A stretch of 9,880 bases of DNA from Candidatus Scybalomonas excrementavium (GCA_017694765.1 JADIML010000261.1:1-9880); one strand, 5' to 3'; counted from the stretch's first letter, positions 1 to 7,098 are shown. The notes: generated by a model from the sequence alone, not told the origin. A program made the numbers and translations.

Positions 1-108
1 CAATAAAAGCAATGGTACAAACATAAATGTTATCATAACTAGCTTTCTATTAACTTTCTCTTGCCCCATCCATTTGAACAAATGGAATGATTGTTTTTTT
101 CCTTCCAT
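1..108 (-). CDS. Sugar ABC transporter permease, LplB/MalF-like (N-terminal fragment)
   Basis: Only the first 36 codons are in the window; the gene continues past base 1. It starts at ATG 106-108 with an AGGAGAG ribosome binding site at 114-120. The visible residues are a basic, hydrophilic leader (MEGKKQSFHLFKWMG, then QEKVNRKL) followed by the start of a hydrophobic segment (VMITFMFVPLLLL). This is the usual beginning of binding-protein-dependent transport permeases of the MalF/LplB/UgpA type, where a short cytoplasmic basic tail leads into TM1. Its position directly downstream of a solute-binding protein on the same strand is the classic order binding protein, permease 1, permease 2. Two hairpins (154-271) separate it from that gene, so it is probably expressed at a lower level. 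The permease assignment rests mostly on context because no EAA loop is visible. Confidence 0.72.
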   Translation of the reverse strand, partial: MEGKKQSFHLFKWMGQEKVNRKLVMITFMFVPLLLL

Positions 109-156
109 GAAAACTCTCCTTTCTCATCGAAATCTCTTTCAGAATAAAGTGCGTTT

Positions 157-212
157 TTTCAAAGGAAACGACTACTTTTATAAATTACCGTGAAAATGTA
201 TTTCCTTTGAAA
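157..212 (-). repeat. Long inverted repeat upstream of the permease gene
   Basis: TTTCAAAGGAAA at 157-168 is exactly complementary to TTTCCTTTGAAA at 201-212. A G-U pair and two A-U pairs extend it to 154-215, giving about 15 bp closing a loop of 32 bases. In the minus-strand transcript it begins right at the U-run of the preceding terminator hairpin and ends about 45 bases before the permease start codon. It has no U-run of its own after the 3' arm (the sequence there is AAAACG), so it is not an obvious terminator. A hairpin protecting the 5' end of processed permease mRNA is one possible role (inference). Confidence 0.6.
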
Positions 213-271
213 GAAAAAAGGGCTGTTACACAAAAAGCACTCTTTTAACTTCTTTTTTTCTGTAACAGCCC
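211..271 (-). terminator. Intrinsic terminator-like hairpin between binding protein and permease
   Basis: On the minus strand GGGCTGTTACA (271-261) pairs perfectly with TGTAACAGCCC (230-220) around a 30-base loop. It is followed directly by TTTTTTCTTT (219-210). The stem has five G-C pairs at its base, so it fits a rho-independent terminator. It lies 39 bases after the binding-protein stop. Because the permease continues on the same strand, the hairpin probably stops only part of transcription. This would give more binding protein than permease, a common arrangement in ABC import operons (inference). Confidence 0.78.
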
Positions 272-309
272 CTCCATTTATTTTATTATTTTTCTTTTAT
301 TTCTCTTTC

Positions 310-1704
310 TTATTGTGGATCAATGCCATTGGATTCTTGTGCTGAGTTCCAAGCCTTATTCCATTCGTCAGACATTTCTTTCATTGTCTTACTTCCACTT
401 GTTGCTTCTTCTACAACTTGTTTTGGAATTGCCCCTGATACATTTAATCCAAGTTCAGAATCGTTATTTACATCCCCAAATAATGTTTCTTCTCCTTCTT
501 TTGCTGGATTATCTACCACTAATTCTACACCGTCAAATGCTTGTAATACTTCTGGTAATTCAGAACCTTTTACAACAGAAAGAGCACCTGCTGCCTGTGC
601 ATAGTCAGATTGTTCTACTAAATATTTAATGTAGCACATCGCTGCAATTTTATTATCATTTGAACTATTTACATTGATTCCATAGCAGTAGTCAGGACCT
701 GCTGTTGCGTATTGTTTTCCATTGACTGTAATTGGGAATGGCATATATCCAATGTCATCTCCATGTTCACCTGCTTGTTGCATTTGAGTTACAGCCCAAG
801 AACCAAGTACCATTGTTCCGATTTCCCCACGGTTAATCATACCTTTTGATCCTTCCCAATCTGTTGTAGTTGGATCATCTTCTGTTAAACCTTGTTTAAT
901 TGCTTCATAAAGAACATTATATACTGCATATGGTCCTGTTCCATCTCCTCTATCAGAGAATGGTGCTTTTCCTTTTAACATTCCCACATTCATAAAATCT
1001 GGATCACCTGTTGCACTTCCTGAAATATAAGCATCCCAAGCACTCATTGTCCAATCAGCTGCAAAGTTTGTATATAACGGAATTGCATCTGTTTTTTCTT
1101 TAATTGCTTTTAATGCAGCAATAAAATCATCTGGTGTTTTTGGAATTTCTGTAATACCAGCTTTTTCAAATACAGCTTTGTTATATACAACACCTTGTGC
1201 ATTTGCCATAGATGGTATTCCATATACATCTTCCCCATAACGGAAGTTATTTAACATATCGTAACTTTCAGATAAGGCATCATATTGACCTAATACTTGG
1301 AAGTAATTACCAAGTTCATCTTTATCAACTGTTGTTGGAAGCATACAAATATCTCCCCAATCTCCTGTTGATAAACGAGTTGTTACATCATTTGCATAAT
1401 CAGTAATTGGTTCATATGTAACGGTAATATTTGGATACATTTTATTAAATTCTTCTATATATCGTTTAAAGTCTGTATCCACAATATCAGTTCTATGTGT
1501 TAAAAATTTTAAGTCTGCTTTTAAATCCGTATAGTCTTCACCTAATTTAATTTGATCTAATGTAACACTAGAATCCGTTTTTGCGCTATCTCCTTCCTTT
1601 GTTGTATCTTTGTCTGTAGAGTTACCGCCACAAGCTGTCATAGAAAGCATCATAATCGCAGATAAAGAAAGTGCGAATGCTTTTTTCATAATGCCTTTTC
1701 TCAT
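310..1704 (-). CDS. Carbohydrate ABC transporter substrate-binding lipoprotein (family 1 extracellular solute-binding protein)
   Basis: 464 residues, the normal length for this family. The N-terminus has a basic start (MRKGIMKK), a hydrophobic core and a lipobox ending LSMTAC with the lipidated Cys at residue 25. A Ser/Thr/Asp/Lys-rich linker follows, as in Gram-positive membrane-anchored binding proteins. The body has the family's typical pattern: FNKMYPNITVTYEP near residue 90, the TRLSTGDWGDICML segment, YGIPSMANAQGVVYNKAVFEKAGI in the first lobe, and a C-terminal EMSDEWNKAWN stretch. The chosen start has a strong AAGGAGG site (1713-1719) 8 bases upstream, better placed than for Met6. A promoter lies at 1747-1775, and a terminator-like hairpin and a permease follow. 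It should bind an oligosaccharide outside the cell and pass it to the permease. Nearby GH36 and GH113 genes suggest an alpha-galactoside or galactomanno-oligosaccharide; the ligand itself is inferred, not seen. Confidence 0.93.
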   Translation of the reverse strand: MRKGIMKKAFALSLSAIMMLSMTACGGNSTDKDTTKEGDSAKTDSSVTLDQIKLGEDYTDLKADLKFLTHRTDIVDTDFKRYIEEFNKMYPNITVTYEPITDYANDVTTRLSTGDWGDICMLPTTVDKDELGNYFQVLGQYDALSESYDMLNNFRYGEDVYGIPSMANAQGVVYNKAVFEKAGITEIPKTPDDFIAALKAIKEKTDAIPLYTNFAADWTMSAWDAYISGSATGDPDFMNVGMLKGKAPFSDRGDGTGPYAVYNVLYEAIKQGLTEDDPTTTDWEGSKGMINRGEIGTMVLGSWAVTQMQQAGEHGDDIGYMPFPITVNGKQYATAGPDYCYGINVNSSNDNKIAAMCYIKYLVEQSDYAQAAGALSVVKGSELPEVLQAFDGVELVVDNPAKEGEETLFGDVNNDSELGLNVSGAIPKQVVEEATSGSKTMKEMSDEWNKAWNSAQESNGIDPQ

Positions 1705-1746
1705 ACCTATTTCCTCCTTATTTTTAATCTTTTTTAAGTTGTTTTA

Positions 1747-1775
1747 ATCTTATCACTTTATCCAATCATTTTCAA
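1747..1775 (-). promoter_or_regulatory. SigA-type promoter of the binding-protein gene
   Basis: On the minus strand TTGAAA (1775-1770) and TAAGAT (1752-1747) are separated by exactly 17 bases. A TGA precedes the -10, giving an extended -10. Transcription would start near 1740, leaving a leader of about 36 bases up to the ATG at 1704 that includes AAGGAGG. The fit to consensus (4 of 6 in the -10, 5 of 6 in the -35) stands out even in this AT-rich region. Confidence 0.65.
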
Positions 1776-1937
1776 GTCGTTTTTATATACAGTACACATA
1801 TTCTATATTTTTCACATTTTTACACACTTATATTTGTGCATTTTTTATATTTTTATTCTTTTCACCTCTTCTTTTTAAAACTTTTTTAATTTTAAATATA
1901 TTAATTTTAATTTGTTTTAATCAAATATTGGTTTTTT

Positions 1938-1966
1938 TTGAGTTTTGTGTTAAGCTACTATTATAT
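1938..1966 (+). promoter_or_regulatory. Possible promoter of the DUF624 gene
   Basis: TTGAGT (1938-1943) and TTATAT (1961-1966) with 17 bases between them, 25 bases before the ATG at 1992. The surroundings are so AT-rich that such matches arise easily, and other -10 choices (TATTAT at 1959, TATATC at 1962) are nearly as good. The call is therefore weak. Confidence 0.3.
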
Positions 1967-1991
1967 CAATTTTTAATTGGGAGGTATTCTT

Positions 1992-2615
1992 ATGTCAATG
2001 GATCCAAATAATCGTTTTTTTAATTTTATGTCTAAAGTAGGAGATTTTATTACCTTAAATCTCTTATTCCTCTTTACTTCTATCCCTATTTTTACAATTG
2101 GGGCATCGGCTTGTGCTTTATACTCTTGTATCAAGTTACGAATCGCTGACGAAGAATCAACGGTATTTCAAGATTATAAAAAGGCTTTTAAATCCAACTT
2201 TATCCCTGCTACTTCCATTAGTATCGTATATATTCTTGCTTTTGTATGTCTTTATTTTTTCTCTTCTTACATAGCAAGTCATATACAAAATTTCCTACTG
2301 CTTATTCTCTATCTTATTTATTTTATGATAGTAAGCTTTTCCATCCTTTATGTATTTCCATTGCAGGCAACCTTTATTAATGAGCCACTTACAATTATAA
2401 AAAATGCTTTTTTCACTTCTTTAAAGCATCTACCAATGACATTGGCTCTTTTTCTTTGTACCTATCTACCACTTGTCATTACATGGCTCTTTCCTCAAAT
2501 TTTTTACTTTACTTTTGCCTATTGGATATTTATTGGATGTTCGATTTGCACCTGTTGTTCTGTCCTTATCACGAAAATCGCATTTCAATCATATATTTCT
2601 AGTTCTTCACAATAA
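1992..2615 (+). CDS. DUF624 / YesL-family integral membrane protein
   Basis: 207 residues from ATG 1992. A TTG at 1977 opens the frame earlier, but GGGAGG at 1979-1984 lies inside that extension and 7 bases before the ATG, so ATG 1992 is the supported start. The N-terminus has the DUF624 pattern: RFFNFMSKVGDFITLNLLFL, then SIPIFTIGASACALY, then DEESTVFQDYKKAFKSNF. About five hydrophobic segments follow (near residues 18-43, 70-95, 98-127, 145-165 and 168-195). The family is typified by Bacillus subtilis YesL. It is usually found beside carbohydrate ABC importers and GH genes, but its molecular role is not established. Here it is the only plus-strand gene. It diverges from the binding-protein gene and ends at a terminator shared with the convergent regulator operon. 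A helper role in the neighbouring sugar uptake system is inference. Confidence 0.85.
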   Translation: MSMDPNNRFFNFMSKVGDFITLNLLFLFTSIPIFTIGASACALYSCIKLRIADEESTVFQDYKKAFKSNFIPATSISIVYILAFVCLYFFSSYIASHIQNFLLLILYLIYFMIVSFSILYVFPLQATFINEPLTIIKNAFFTSLKHLPMTLALFLCTYLPLVITWLFPQIFYFTFAYWIFIGCSICTCCSVLITKIAFQSYISSSSQ

Positions 2616-2687
2616 TAAAGTGCGCCTTACACATCCTTCTTTTTTACATGATAGAAATGACTCCTGAAAAGGAATTTTCTCTCATAT

Positions 2688-2746
2688 AAAAAGAGGCTGT
2701 CATACAAACGATCTATCGTAAATCGTAAGTATTTCAGCCTCTTTTT
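2688..2746. terminator. Bidirectional intrinsic terminator
   Basis: AAAAAGAGGCTG (2688-2699) and CAGCCTCTTTTT (2735-2746) form a 12-bp perfect stem with A-runs on the left and T-runs on the right, so it can act on both strands. Inside, ATAC (2702-2705 on the left, with GTAT 2729-2732) and ACGAT/ATCGT (2708-2712, 2722-2726) continue the stem through small symmetric internal loops. It sits between the convergent ends of the DUF624 gene (stop at 2615) and the downstream LacI gene (stop at 2752), as expected for a shared terminator. Confidence 0.88.
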
Positions 2747-2751
2747 CTTTT

Positions 2752-3759
2752 TTAATCACAAGAAAGGGGGGGTACACTTTTTCTTTCTATAATATGACTA
2801 TCAATATAACGAATTCCTGAATGAACATTCATTCCTCTCACCCTTTTTAATAAAATTTGAACGGCTTCTTTTGCCATCTGATCCATATCTACATTATAAG
2901 TCGTAACCTCTTCTGCAAAAGGATCTCCATATAGATAGTTATCATATCCAACAATTGATATATCTTCTGGAACACGATATCCCATCTTTTTTAATTCAGT
3001 ATGCAAGCGACTTGCCGATAAATCACAATTCGCCACAAAAGCAGTCGGCATTTTTTTTGGCAATTCAATATCAATTTCACCAGTAAACACATCTCTATCT
3101 TTTAACACCCACTCTGGTCGAATTGAAAGTCCCCATTCTTGCATGGCTTTTCGATATCCAAAATACCGATCCATAATATTTTCATTAGCATAAACAGAAC
3201 CTAAAAATGCAATTTCTCTATGCCCTCGCTCTAGTAAATATTTTGTCATCTTATACATTCCAACATAACTATTGGAAATGACCGCATCACAACTCATATC
3301 ATCAATATAGAAATCCAATAATACAACGGGAACTTTTGTTGAGTCTACCACTTTTTTTACATAATCATGTGGCAACCATCCAATAATAATTAGTCCTTCC
3401 ATTTCCCCTTCTGAAAGTAGTTTTGGTGTTTTCCCTTTTTCTATATTTTCTTCTTCTAACACTTCAAAGATTGTAAAACTATTCTTCTTAGAGGCAGTGT
3501 AAGCAACTCGTTGATATAAAGACCAGTAAAAGGAAGCTCCTATCTCTAAATATTTATCCGAAACAACAACTCCGATTTTGATAGCTGTCTCTTCTTTCCT
3601 CTGGTATTTTGATAAATCATACCCAAGTTCTTTTGCCTTATTTTGAACTTGGTTTCGAACTTTAGCACTGACTCCTTTTTTTCCAGAAAGTGCGTTGGAT
3701 ACCGTCACAACACTAATATTTAGCTCTTCTGCAATATCTTTTAATTTCACCTCTGACAC
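2752..3759 (-). CDS. LacI/GalR-family transcriptional regulator (last gene of the GH36 operon)
   Basis: 335 residues. A helix-turn-helix at about residues 5-24 (LKDIAEELNISVVTVSNALS) is followed by GKKGVSAKVRNQVQ and a periplasmic-binding-protein-like effector domain from about residue 60. The effector domain carries GLIIIG, DRYFGYRKAM, PTAFVANCD and VPEDISIVGYDNY. The start is GTG 3757-3759; AGGGAT (3764-3769) or AAAGGA (3771-3776) could serve as its ribosome binding site, and no ATG or TTG is better placed. The linker after LGYDLSKY lacks the usual YxPNxxAxxL hinge helix. It is a clear paralogue of the regulator just upstream, 28 bases away. It probably represses its own operon and senses a sugar released from the imported oligosaccharide. 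The effector and target are inferred. Confidence 0.92.
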   Translation of the reverse strand: MSEVKLKDIAEELNISVVTVSNALSGKKGVSAKVRNQVQNKAKELGYDLSKYQRKEETAIKIGVVVSDKYLEIGASFYWSLYQRVAYTASKKNSFTIFEVLEEENIEKGKTPKLLSEGEMEGLIIIGWLPHDYVKKVVDSTKVPVVLLDFYIDDMSCDAVISNSYVGMYKMTKYLLERGHREIAFLGSVYANENIMDRYFGYRKAMQEWGLSIRPEWVLKDRDVFTGEIDIELPKKMPTAFVANCDLSASRLHTELKKMGYRVPEDISIVGYDNYLYGDPFAEEVTTYNVDMDQMAKEAVQILLKRVRGMNVHSGIRYIDSHIIERKSVPPLSCD

Positions 3760-3787
3760 ACTTATCCCTATCCTTTCTGCTAAATTA

Positions 3788-4813
3788 CTAAGACTTTAGA
3801 TTTCTAACGGTATTACCATGAATAAATTTGCCTTCTACGATTCGAATTTCACCAGAAGAATGTTTACCTTCTATTCGTCTCATTAAAATAGAAACACTAA
3901 TTTGTGCAATGGCTCTTTCATCATTTTCATAAGTCACTAATTTCATCTTTTCTTTATTTTGATAACCATAATAATCAAACCCTGCAATGGATATATCTTC
4001 TGGAACTTGGTATCCTAATTCTTGCAACTTCTCCGCCAATAAATAGGCACTCTTATCACAGTTACAAATAAAAGCAGTCGGTAATTGTTCTGGCAGTTCA
4101 AAGTCAATTTGATAGCCATAGCCATCACTTCTTCTATCTGATAAAATCCATTCTTTTCTCTCTGGCAAACGGTTTTTCATCAGTGTCTTACAAAAGCCTT
4201 GATAGCGATCCATAATACTGTTCGTTGCCTTTTGATTCCCAATAAATCCTATTTCTTTATGACCTTGATCGATGACATATTGGGTTACTTTTTGCATACC
4301 ACCATAGCTATCTGTCACAACATAATCGACATTTTGTTCTGTTCCGTAATAGTCCACACATACGACTGGAACTTCGCTCATTTTTATAACAGTTTTTATA
4401 TATTGCTCATTCATTTCTCCAATGATAATCAGACCATGTACTGTTTCATCTGAGAAAAAAGATAATGGTTGACAGGATTTCTCCTTTTCTTCATTTACAA
4501 TTTCTAAAATAGTAAAACTACCTCGTTTTGTCGTTTCTTGTGCAATACGTTTATAAATATCCATATAAAAAGAAGGAAATTCCTTGATATAACGCTCTGC
4601 AACAACAATACCAATATAATATTTTTTCCTATCTATTTTCGTGTCATCGCTTATTTTCATCTCATATCCAAGTTCTTCTGCCTTTTTTTGGACTTTCTCC
4701 CTAAGTTTCTCACTGACTCCTTTTTTTCCTTTTAAGGCATTGGAAACACTAACAATACTGATACCTAACTCTTGTGCTATATCCTCTAATTTTACCTCTT
4801 TTTTTTGTGCCAT
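3788..4813 (-). CDS. LacI/GalR-family transcriptional regulator (directly after GH36)
   Basis: 341 residues. The helix-turn-helix is at about residues 9-29 (LEDIAQELGISIVSVSNALK), followed by GKKGVSEKLREKVQ and the two-lobed effector domain. The effector domain carries GLIIIGEM, DRYQGFCKTL, PTAFICNCDKSA and VPEDISIAGFDYYGY. It starts at ATG 4811-4813, only 2 bases after the GH36 stop codon. Its AAAGGAG site (4821-4827) lies inside the last GH36 codons, so translation of the two is probably coupled. The region after LGYEMKISDD again lacks the PNxxAxxL hinge-helix motif. It matches the next gene closely across the whole length (perhaps 40-50% identity by eye), pointing to an old tandem duplication. 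Homodimer, heterodimer or separate targets are all possible. Confidence 0.92.
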   Translation of the reverse strand: MAQKKEVKLEDIAQELGISIVSVSNALKGKKGVSEKLREKVQKKAEELGYEMKISDDTKIDRKKYYIGIVVAERYIKEFPSFYMDIYKRIAQETTKRGSFTILEIVNEEKEKSCQPLSFFSDETVHGLIIIGEMNEQYIKTVIKMSEVPVVCVDYYGTEQNVDYVVTDSYGGMQKVTQYVIDQGHKEIGFIGNQKATNSIMDRYQGFCKTLMKNRLPERKEWILSDRRSDGYGYQIDFELPEQLPTAFICNCDKSAYLLAEKLQELGYQVPEDISIAGFDYYGYQNKEKMKLVTYENDERAIAQISVSILMRRIEGKHSSGEIRIVEGKFIHGNTVRNLKS

Positions 4814-4815
4814 AC

Positions 4816-6993
4816 TTACACTCCTTTAATTTGTATCACTCTACTCATAAAATCTCCTTGTTCTTCTGGTAATAAAATTCCTACATTCATAAGCACTGCA
4901 CCTGAATACTGTTTGCCTTCTATCATATACATTTTTGTTGCTTCTAACCCTTGTAATCGTAAATTTCGACTCTTTCTATTTGGTCTTGCTAGTATTTGCG
5001 TATCAAAAAGTAAGGCATTTGTTTTTTCTTTATTTACAAACATATAGCTATCATAATATTTATTATCGGAATAAGATATAAGACGATAATAATCTCCTTC
5101 TCGAATCAACTCATTATATGTATGGTAATTCACTACCTGCTGTTTTATAAGTTCTTTTTCTTCTCTTGATAATTTCGTAATATCAAGCTCATAACCAAAT
5201 GTCCCACAAAGTGCTACATTCCCTCTCGTTTGAAATGGAGTATTTCTTCCAACGATATGGTTTGGACAAACACTAACATGTGCTCCTATTGTAGAAACTG
5301 GATAAATGAGAGCAGTTCCTTCTTGAATAAGTAGTCTTTCGATAGCATCGGTATCATCGGAACACCAAATTTGTGGACTATAGTATAACATCCCTGGATC
5401 AAATCTAGCACCACCGCCAGAACAGTTTTCAAGAAGCAATTTTGGAAATTCTTGTAAAATTCGTTCTTGTAATTCATAGACACCAAGCATATATCGGTGA
5501 TAGAGTTCTCCTTGACGATCCGCTGGTAATGCTACACTTCCAAGTGTAGTAAGCTGACGGTTCATATCCCATTTTACATAGGCAATATTCGTACTTCTTA
5601 AAATTTTAGCAACCGCTTCGTATACATAATCGACAACTTCTTTTCTCGATAAATCAAGCACATACTGGGCTCTACTTTGAGTGATTTCACGTTTTGGAAT
5701 TTGAATTGCCCAATCTTCATGTTCTCGAAACAAATCCGAATCTGGAGAAACCATTTCTGGTTCAAACCAAATACCAAATTGTAAACCAAGTGCATTGACT
5801 TGATCAACGAGTTGCTTTAAGCCTCCCTTGATTTTGTCTTCGTTTACAAACCAATCTCCTAAAGAACTGTCGTCTGCATTTCTTTTTCCAAACCATCCAT
5901 CATCCATAACGAGCATTTCAATGCCAACTTCTTTGGCTTCTTTTGCAATTTCTAATAACTTTTGCTCATGAAAGTCAAAATAAGTTGCTTCCCAGTTATT
6001 AATTAAAATAGGACGTTTTTTATCTTTATACGGACTTCGTATTAAATGGTTTCTATAAAAATCATGATAGGTTCTTGTCATCTTCCCAAGCCCTTTGTCA
6101 GAATATACAAGGACAACTTCTGGAGCGATAAACCGTTCTCCTACTTCTAACTTCCAACAAAAACCTTCTGGATGAATTCCCATAGACATTCGGATTCGAT
6201 CAAATTGATCTTTTTCTACTTGTGCGATAAAGTTTCCAGAGTATACAAAATTCATACTGTATACTTCTCCAAATTCCTGATTCGCTCCTTTTGTTAAAAC
6301 TGCCAAAAATGGATGTTCTTGATGACTGGATTCTCCTTTTATAGAACCCATATTTTGTCTTCCATAACCAATGGAAGTTCTTTGAATATGACGTTCTCTT
6401 GCCCATGAACCATGAAGACTTAACAGTTCAAAATCTCTATCATCAAAATCCATACTAGCACTTAATATTTTCTCAATATAAAAGGCTTCTTTCCCTTTAT
6501 TTTGCACTTGTACATGTCTTGTAATCACATCTGCTTCTTCAAATACCGTATAATATAACTCTACTTCCATATGAAGTATCGGATCAAAGCAAGTAATACA
6601 TAAAGTTTCACATTCCCTTTCTGTTCCAAAAGAAGCTGGCAATCCTTCTAATGGCTTCTTACCTTTTTGAATCCAATGAGATTGATAAAGACTTTCACTG
6701 GCTCTATATCCCCCTAAACTACGAATACAAAGAGCAGCTTCCCGATAATCTCCCATACCATGCTCTGGATATTCCATCGGAAATTGATCAAGAAATGAAT
6801 TTTTCTCTCTTTGATTGACTTTTGGTGTCTTTGGATTTTCTTCATAGCGTAATAAATATTTAATATCCCTACTGTCCACTCTTCTCCCATAATAAATATG
6901 TCCAAGATACCCTTCTACAATCCCAATAGCATATGTTGTACTTTTTGTTTGAAGCATAAATACATTTTGTTGTTCATCAAATACAATTCCCAT
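4816..6993 (-). CDS. GH36 alpha-galactosidase, cytoplasmic
   Basis: 725 residues, the usual length of bacterial GH36 group enzymes of the AgaA/MelA type. The parts are an N-terminal beta-sandwich (about 1-285), a (beta/alpha)8 barrel (about 300-640) and a C-terminal beta-domain (about 645-725). The nucleophile is Asp476 in KWDMNR and the acid/base is Asp546 in WCSDDTDA. Other substrate-site motifs are present: INNWEATYFD (331-340), MDDGWFG (363-369), WFEPEMVSPDSDL (409-421) and ENCSGGGARFDPG (522-534). There is no signal peptide, so it acts on imported sugars. It removes terminal alpha-1,6-galactose from melibiose, raffinose-family sugars or galactomanno-oligosaccharides. The start at ATG 6991-6993 has AAAGGAG (7000-7006) 6 bases upstream. 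It is the first gene of an operon with two LacI genes, under the promoter at 7042-7070. The family is certain; the natural substrate is inferred from GH113 nearby. Confidence 0.97.
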   Translation of the reverse strand: MGIVFDEQQNVFMLQTKSTTYAIGIVEGYLGHIYYGRRVDSRDIKYLLRYEENPKTPKVNQREKNSFLDQFPMEYPEHGMGDYREAALCIRSLGGYRASESLYQSHWIQKGKKPLEGLPASFGTERECETLCITCFDPILHMEVELYYTVFEEADVITRHVQVQNKGKEAFYIEKILSASMDFDDRDFELLSLHGSWARERHIQRTSIGYGRQNMGSIKGESSHQEHPFLAVLTKGANQEFGEVYSMNFVYSGNFIAQVEKDQFDRIRMSMGIHPEGFCWKLEVGERFIAPEVVLVYSDKGLGKMTRTYHDFYRNHLIRSPYKDKKRPILINNWEATYFDFHEQKLLEIAKEAKEVGIEMLVMDDGWFGKRNADDSSLGDWFVNEDKIKGGLKQLVDQVNALGLQFGIWFEPEMVSPDSDLFREHEDWAIQIPKREITQSRAQYVLDLSRKEVVDYVYEAVAKILRSTNIAYVKWDMNRQLTTLGSVALPADRQGELYHRYMLGVYELQERILQEFPKLLLENCSGGGARFDPGMLYYSPQIWCSDDTDAIERLLIQEGTALIYPVSTIGAHVSVCPNHIVGRNTPFQTRGNVALCGTFGYELDITKLSREEKELIKQQVVNYHTYNELIREGDYYRLISYSDNKYYDSYMFVNKEKTNALLFDTQILARPNRKSRNLRLQGLEATKMYMIEGKQYSGAVLMNVGILLPEEQGDFMSRVIQIKGV
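4821..4827 (-). promoter_or_regulatory. Ribosome binding site of the first LacI gene, inside GH36
   Basis: AAAGGAG on the minus strand, 7 bases before the ATG at 4813 and embedded in the Lys-Gly codons near the end of GH36. Its position implies that ribosomes finishing GH36 can restart directly on the regulator gene. Confidence 0.8.
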
Positions 6994-7041
6994 ACCTAAC
7001 TCCTTTTCTTTTTATATGAATTTTTAATTATTTTTGATTTA

Positions 7042-7070
7042 ATTTTATCATTTTTAAAGTTAAAAATCAA
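7042..7070 (-). promoter_or_regulatory. SigA-type extended -10 promoter of the GH36-LacI-LacI operon
   Basis: On the minus strand TTGATT (7070-7065) and TAAAAT (7047-7042) are 17 bases apart, and TGA directly precedes the -10. Transcription would start near 7035, about 42 bases before the GH36 start at 6993. The gap to the exporter upstream (7099) has no hairpin terminator, so read-through from the GH113-exporter unit may add to this promoter. A palindrome at 7050-7067 fills the spacer. Confidence 0.65.
7050..7067. promoter_or_regulatory. Candidate LacI-type operator (18-base palindrome) in the GH36 promoter
   Basis: ATTTTTAA, two central bases AG, then TTAAAAAT: an 8-2-8 perfect inverted repeat. 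It covers most of the promoter spacer and the inner half of the -35, so a bound protein would block RNA polymerase. Size and even symmetry fit LacI-family sites, and two LacI genes lie in the operon. Against this, it is made only of A and T apart from one G, lacks the usual central CG, and could be chance in AT-rich DNA. Confidence 0.45.
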
Positions 7071-7098
7071 TTAATTTAATTCATAATTTAGTTAATTT

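Larger units (their letters stand above)
1705..1991. other. Divergent AT-rich intergenic control region
   Basis: About 290 bases between the divergent binding-protein and DUF624 genes. It holds the promoter of the former (1747-1775), a weak candidate promoter of the latter (1938-1966), and both ribosome binding sites (1713-1719 and 1979-1984). The middle (about 1800-1900) has T-tracts on the plus strand, so A-tracts upstream of the binding-protein -35, with centres near 1810, 1819, 1834, 1843, 1852, 1861, 1874 and 1884. The short motif GATTAAAA occurs twice between the -10 and the ribosome binding site of the binding-protein gene. I see no convincing RNA gene, riboswitch or coding sequence here. 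Confidence 0.6.

Noticed and set aside
323..604. Plus-strand open frames inside the binding-protein gene and similar ones inside LacI, GH36 and exporter genes (for example 315-629, 4199-4453, 5598-5807, 7650-7937)
   Set aside because: They lie opposite or out of frame with well-recognised genes, have low-complexity compositions and lack ribosome binding sites; they are shadows of the real coding strands.
1771..1790. Possible CcpA (cre) site near the binding-protein -35
   Set aside because: Centred on the CG at 1779-1780 (AAAAACGACTTGA on the minus strand), it has about three mismatches to the conserved cre positions, too weak to call.
1977..1991. TTG start for the DUF624 gene
   Set aside because: The ribosome binding site GGGAGG (1979-1984) overlaps this codon's extension and is well spaced only for ATG 1992.
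144..2624. Shared 11-base word AATAAAGTGCG at about 144-154 and 2614-2624
   Set aside because: An exact 11-base match is expected by chance in about 10 kb of AT-rich DNA, and there is no symmetry or context to suggest a site.
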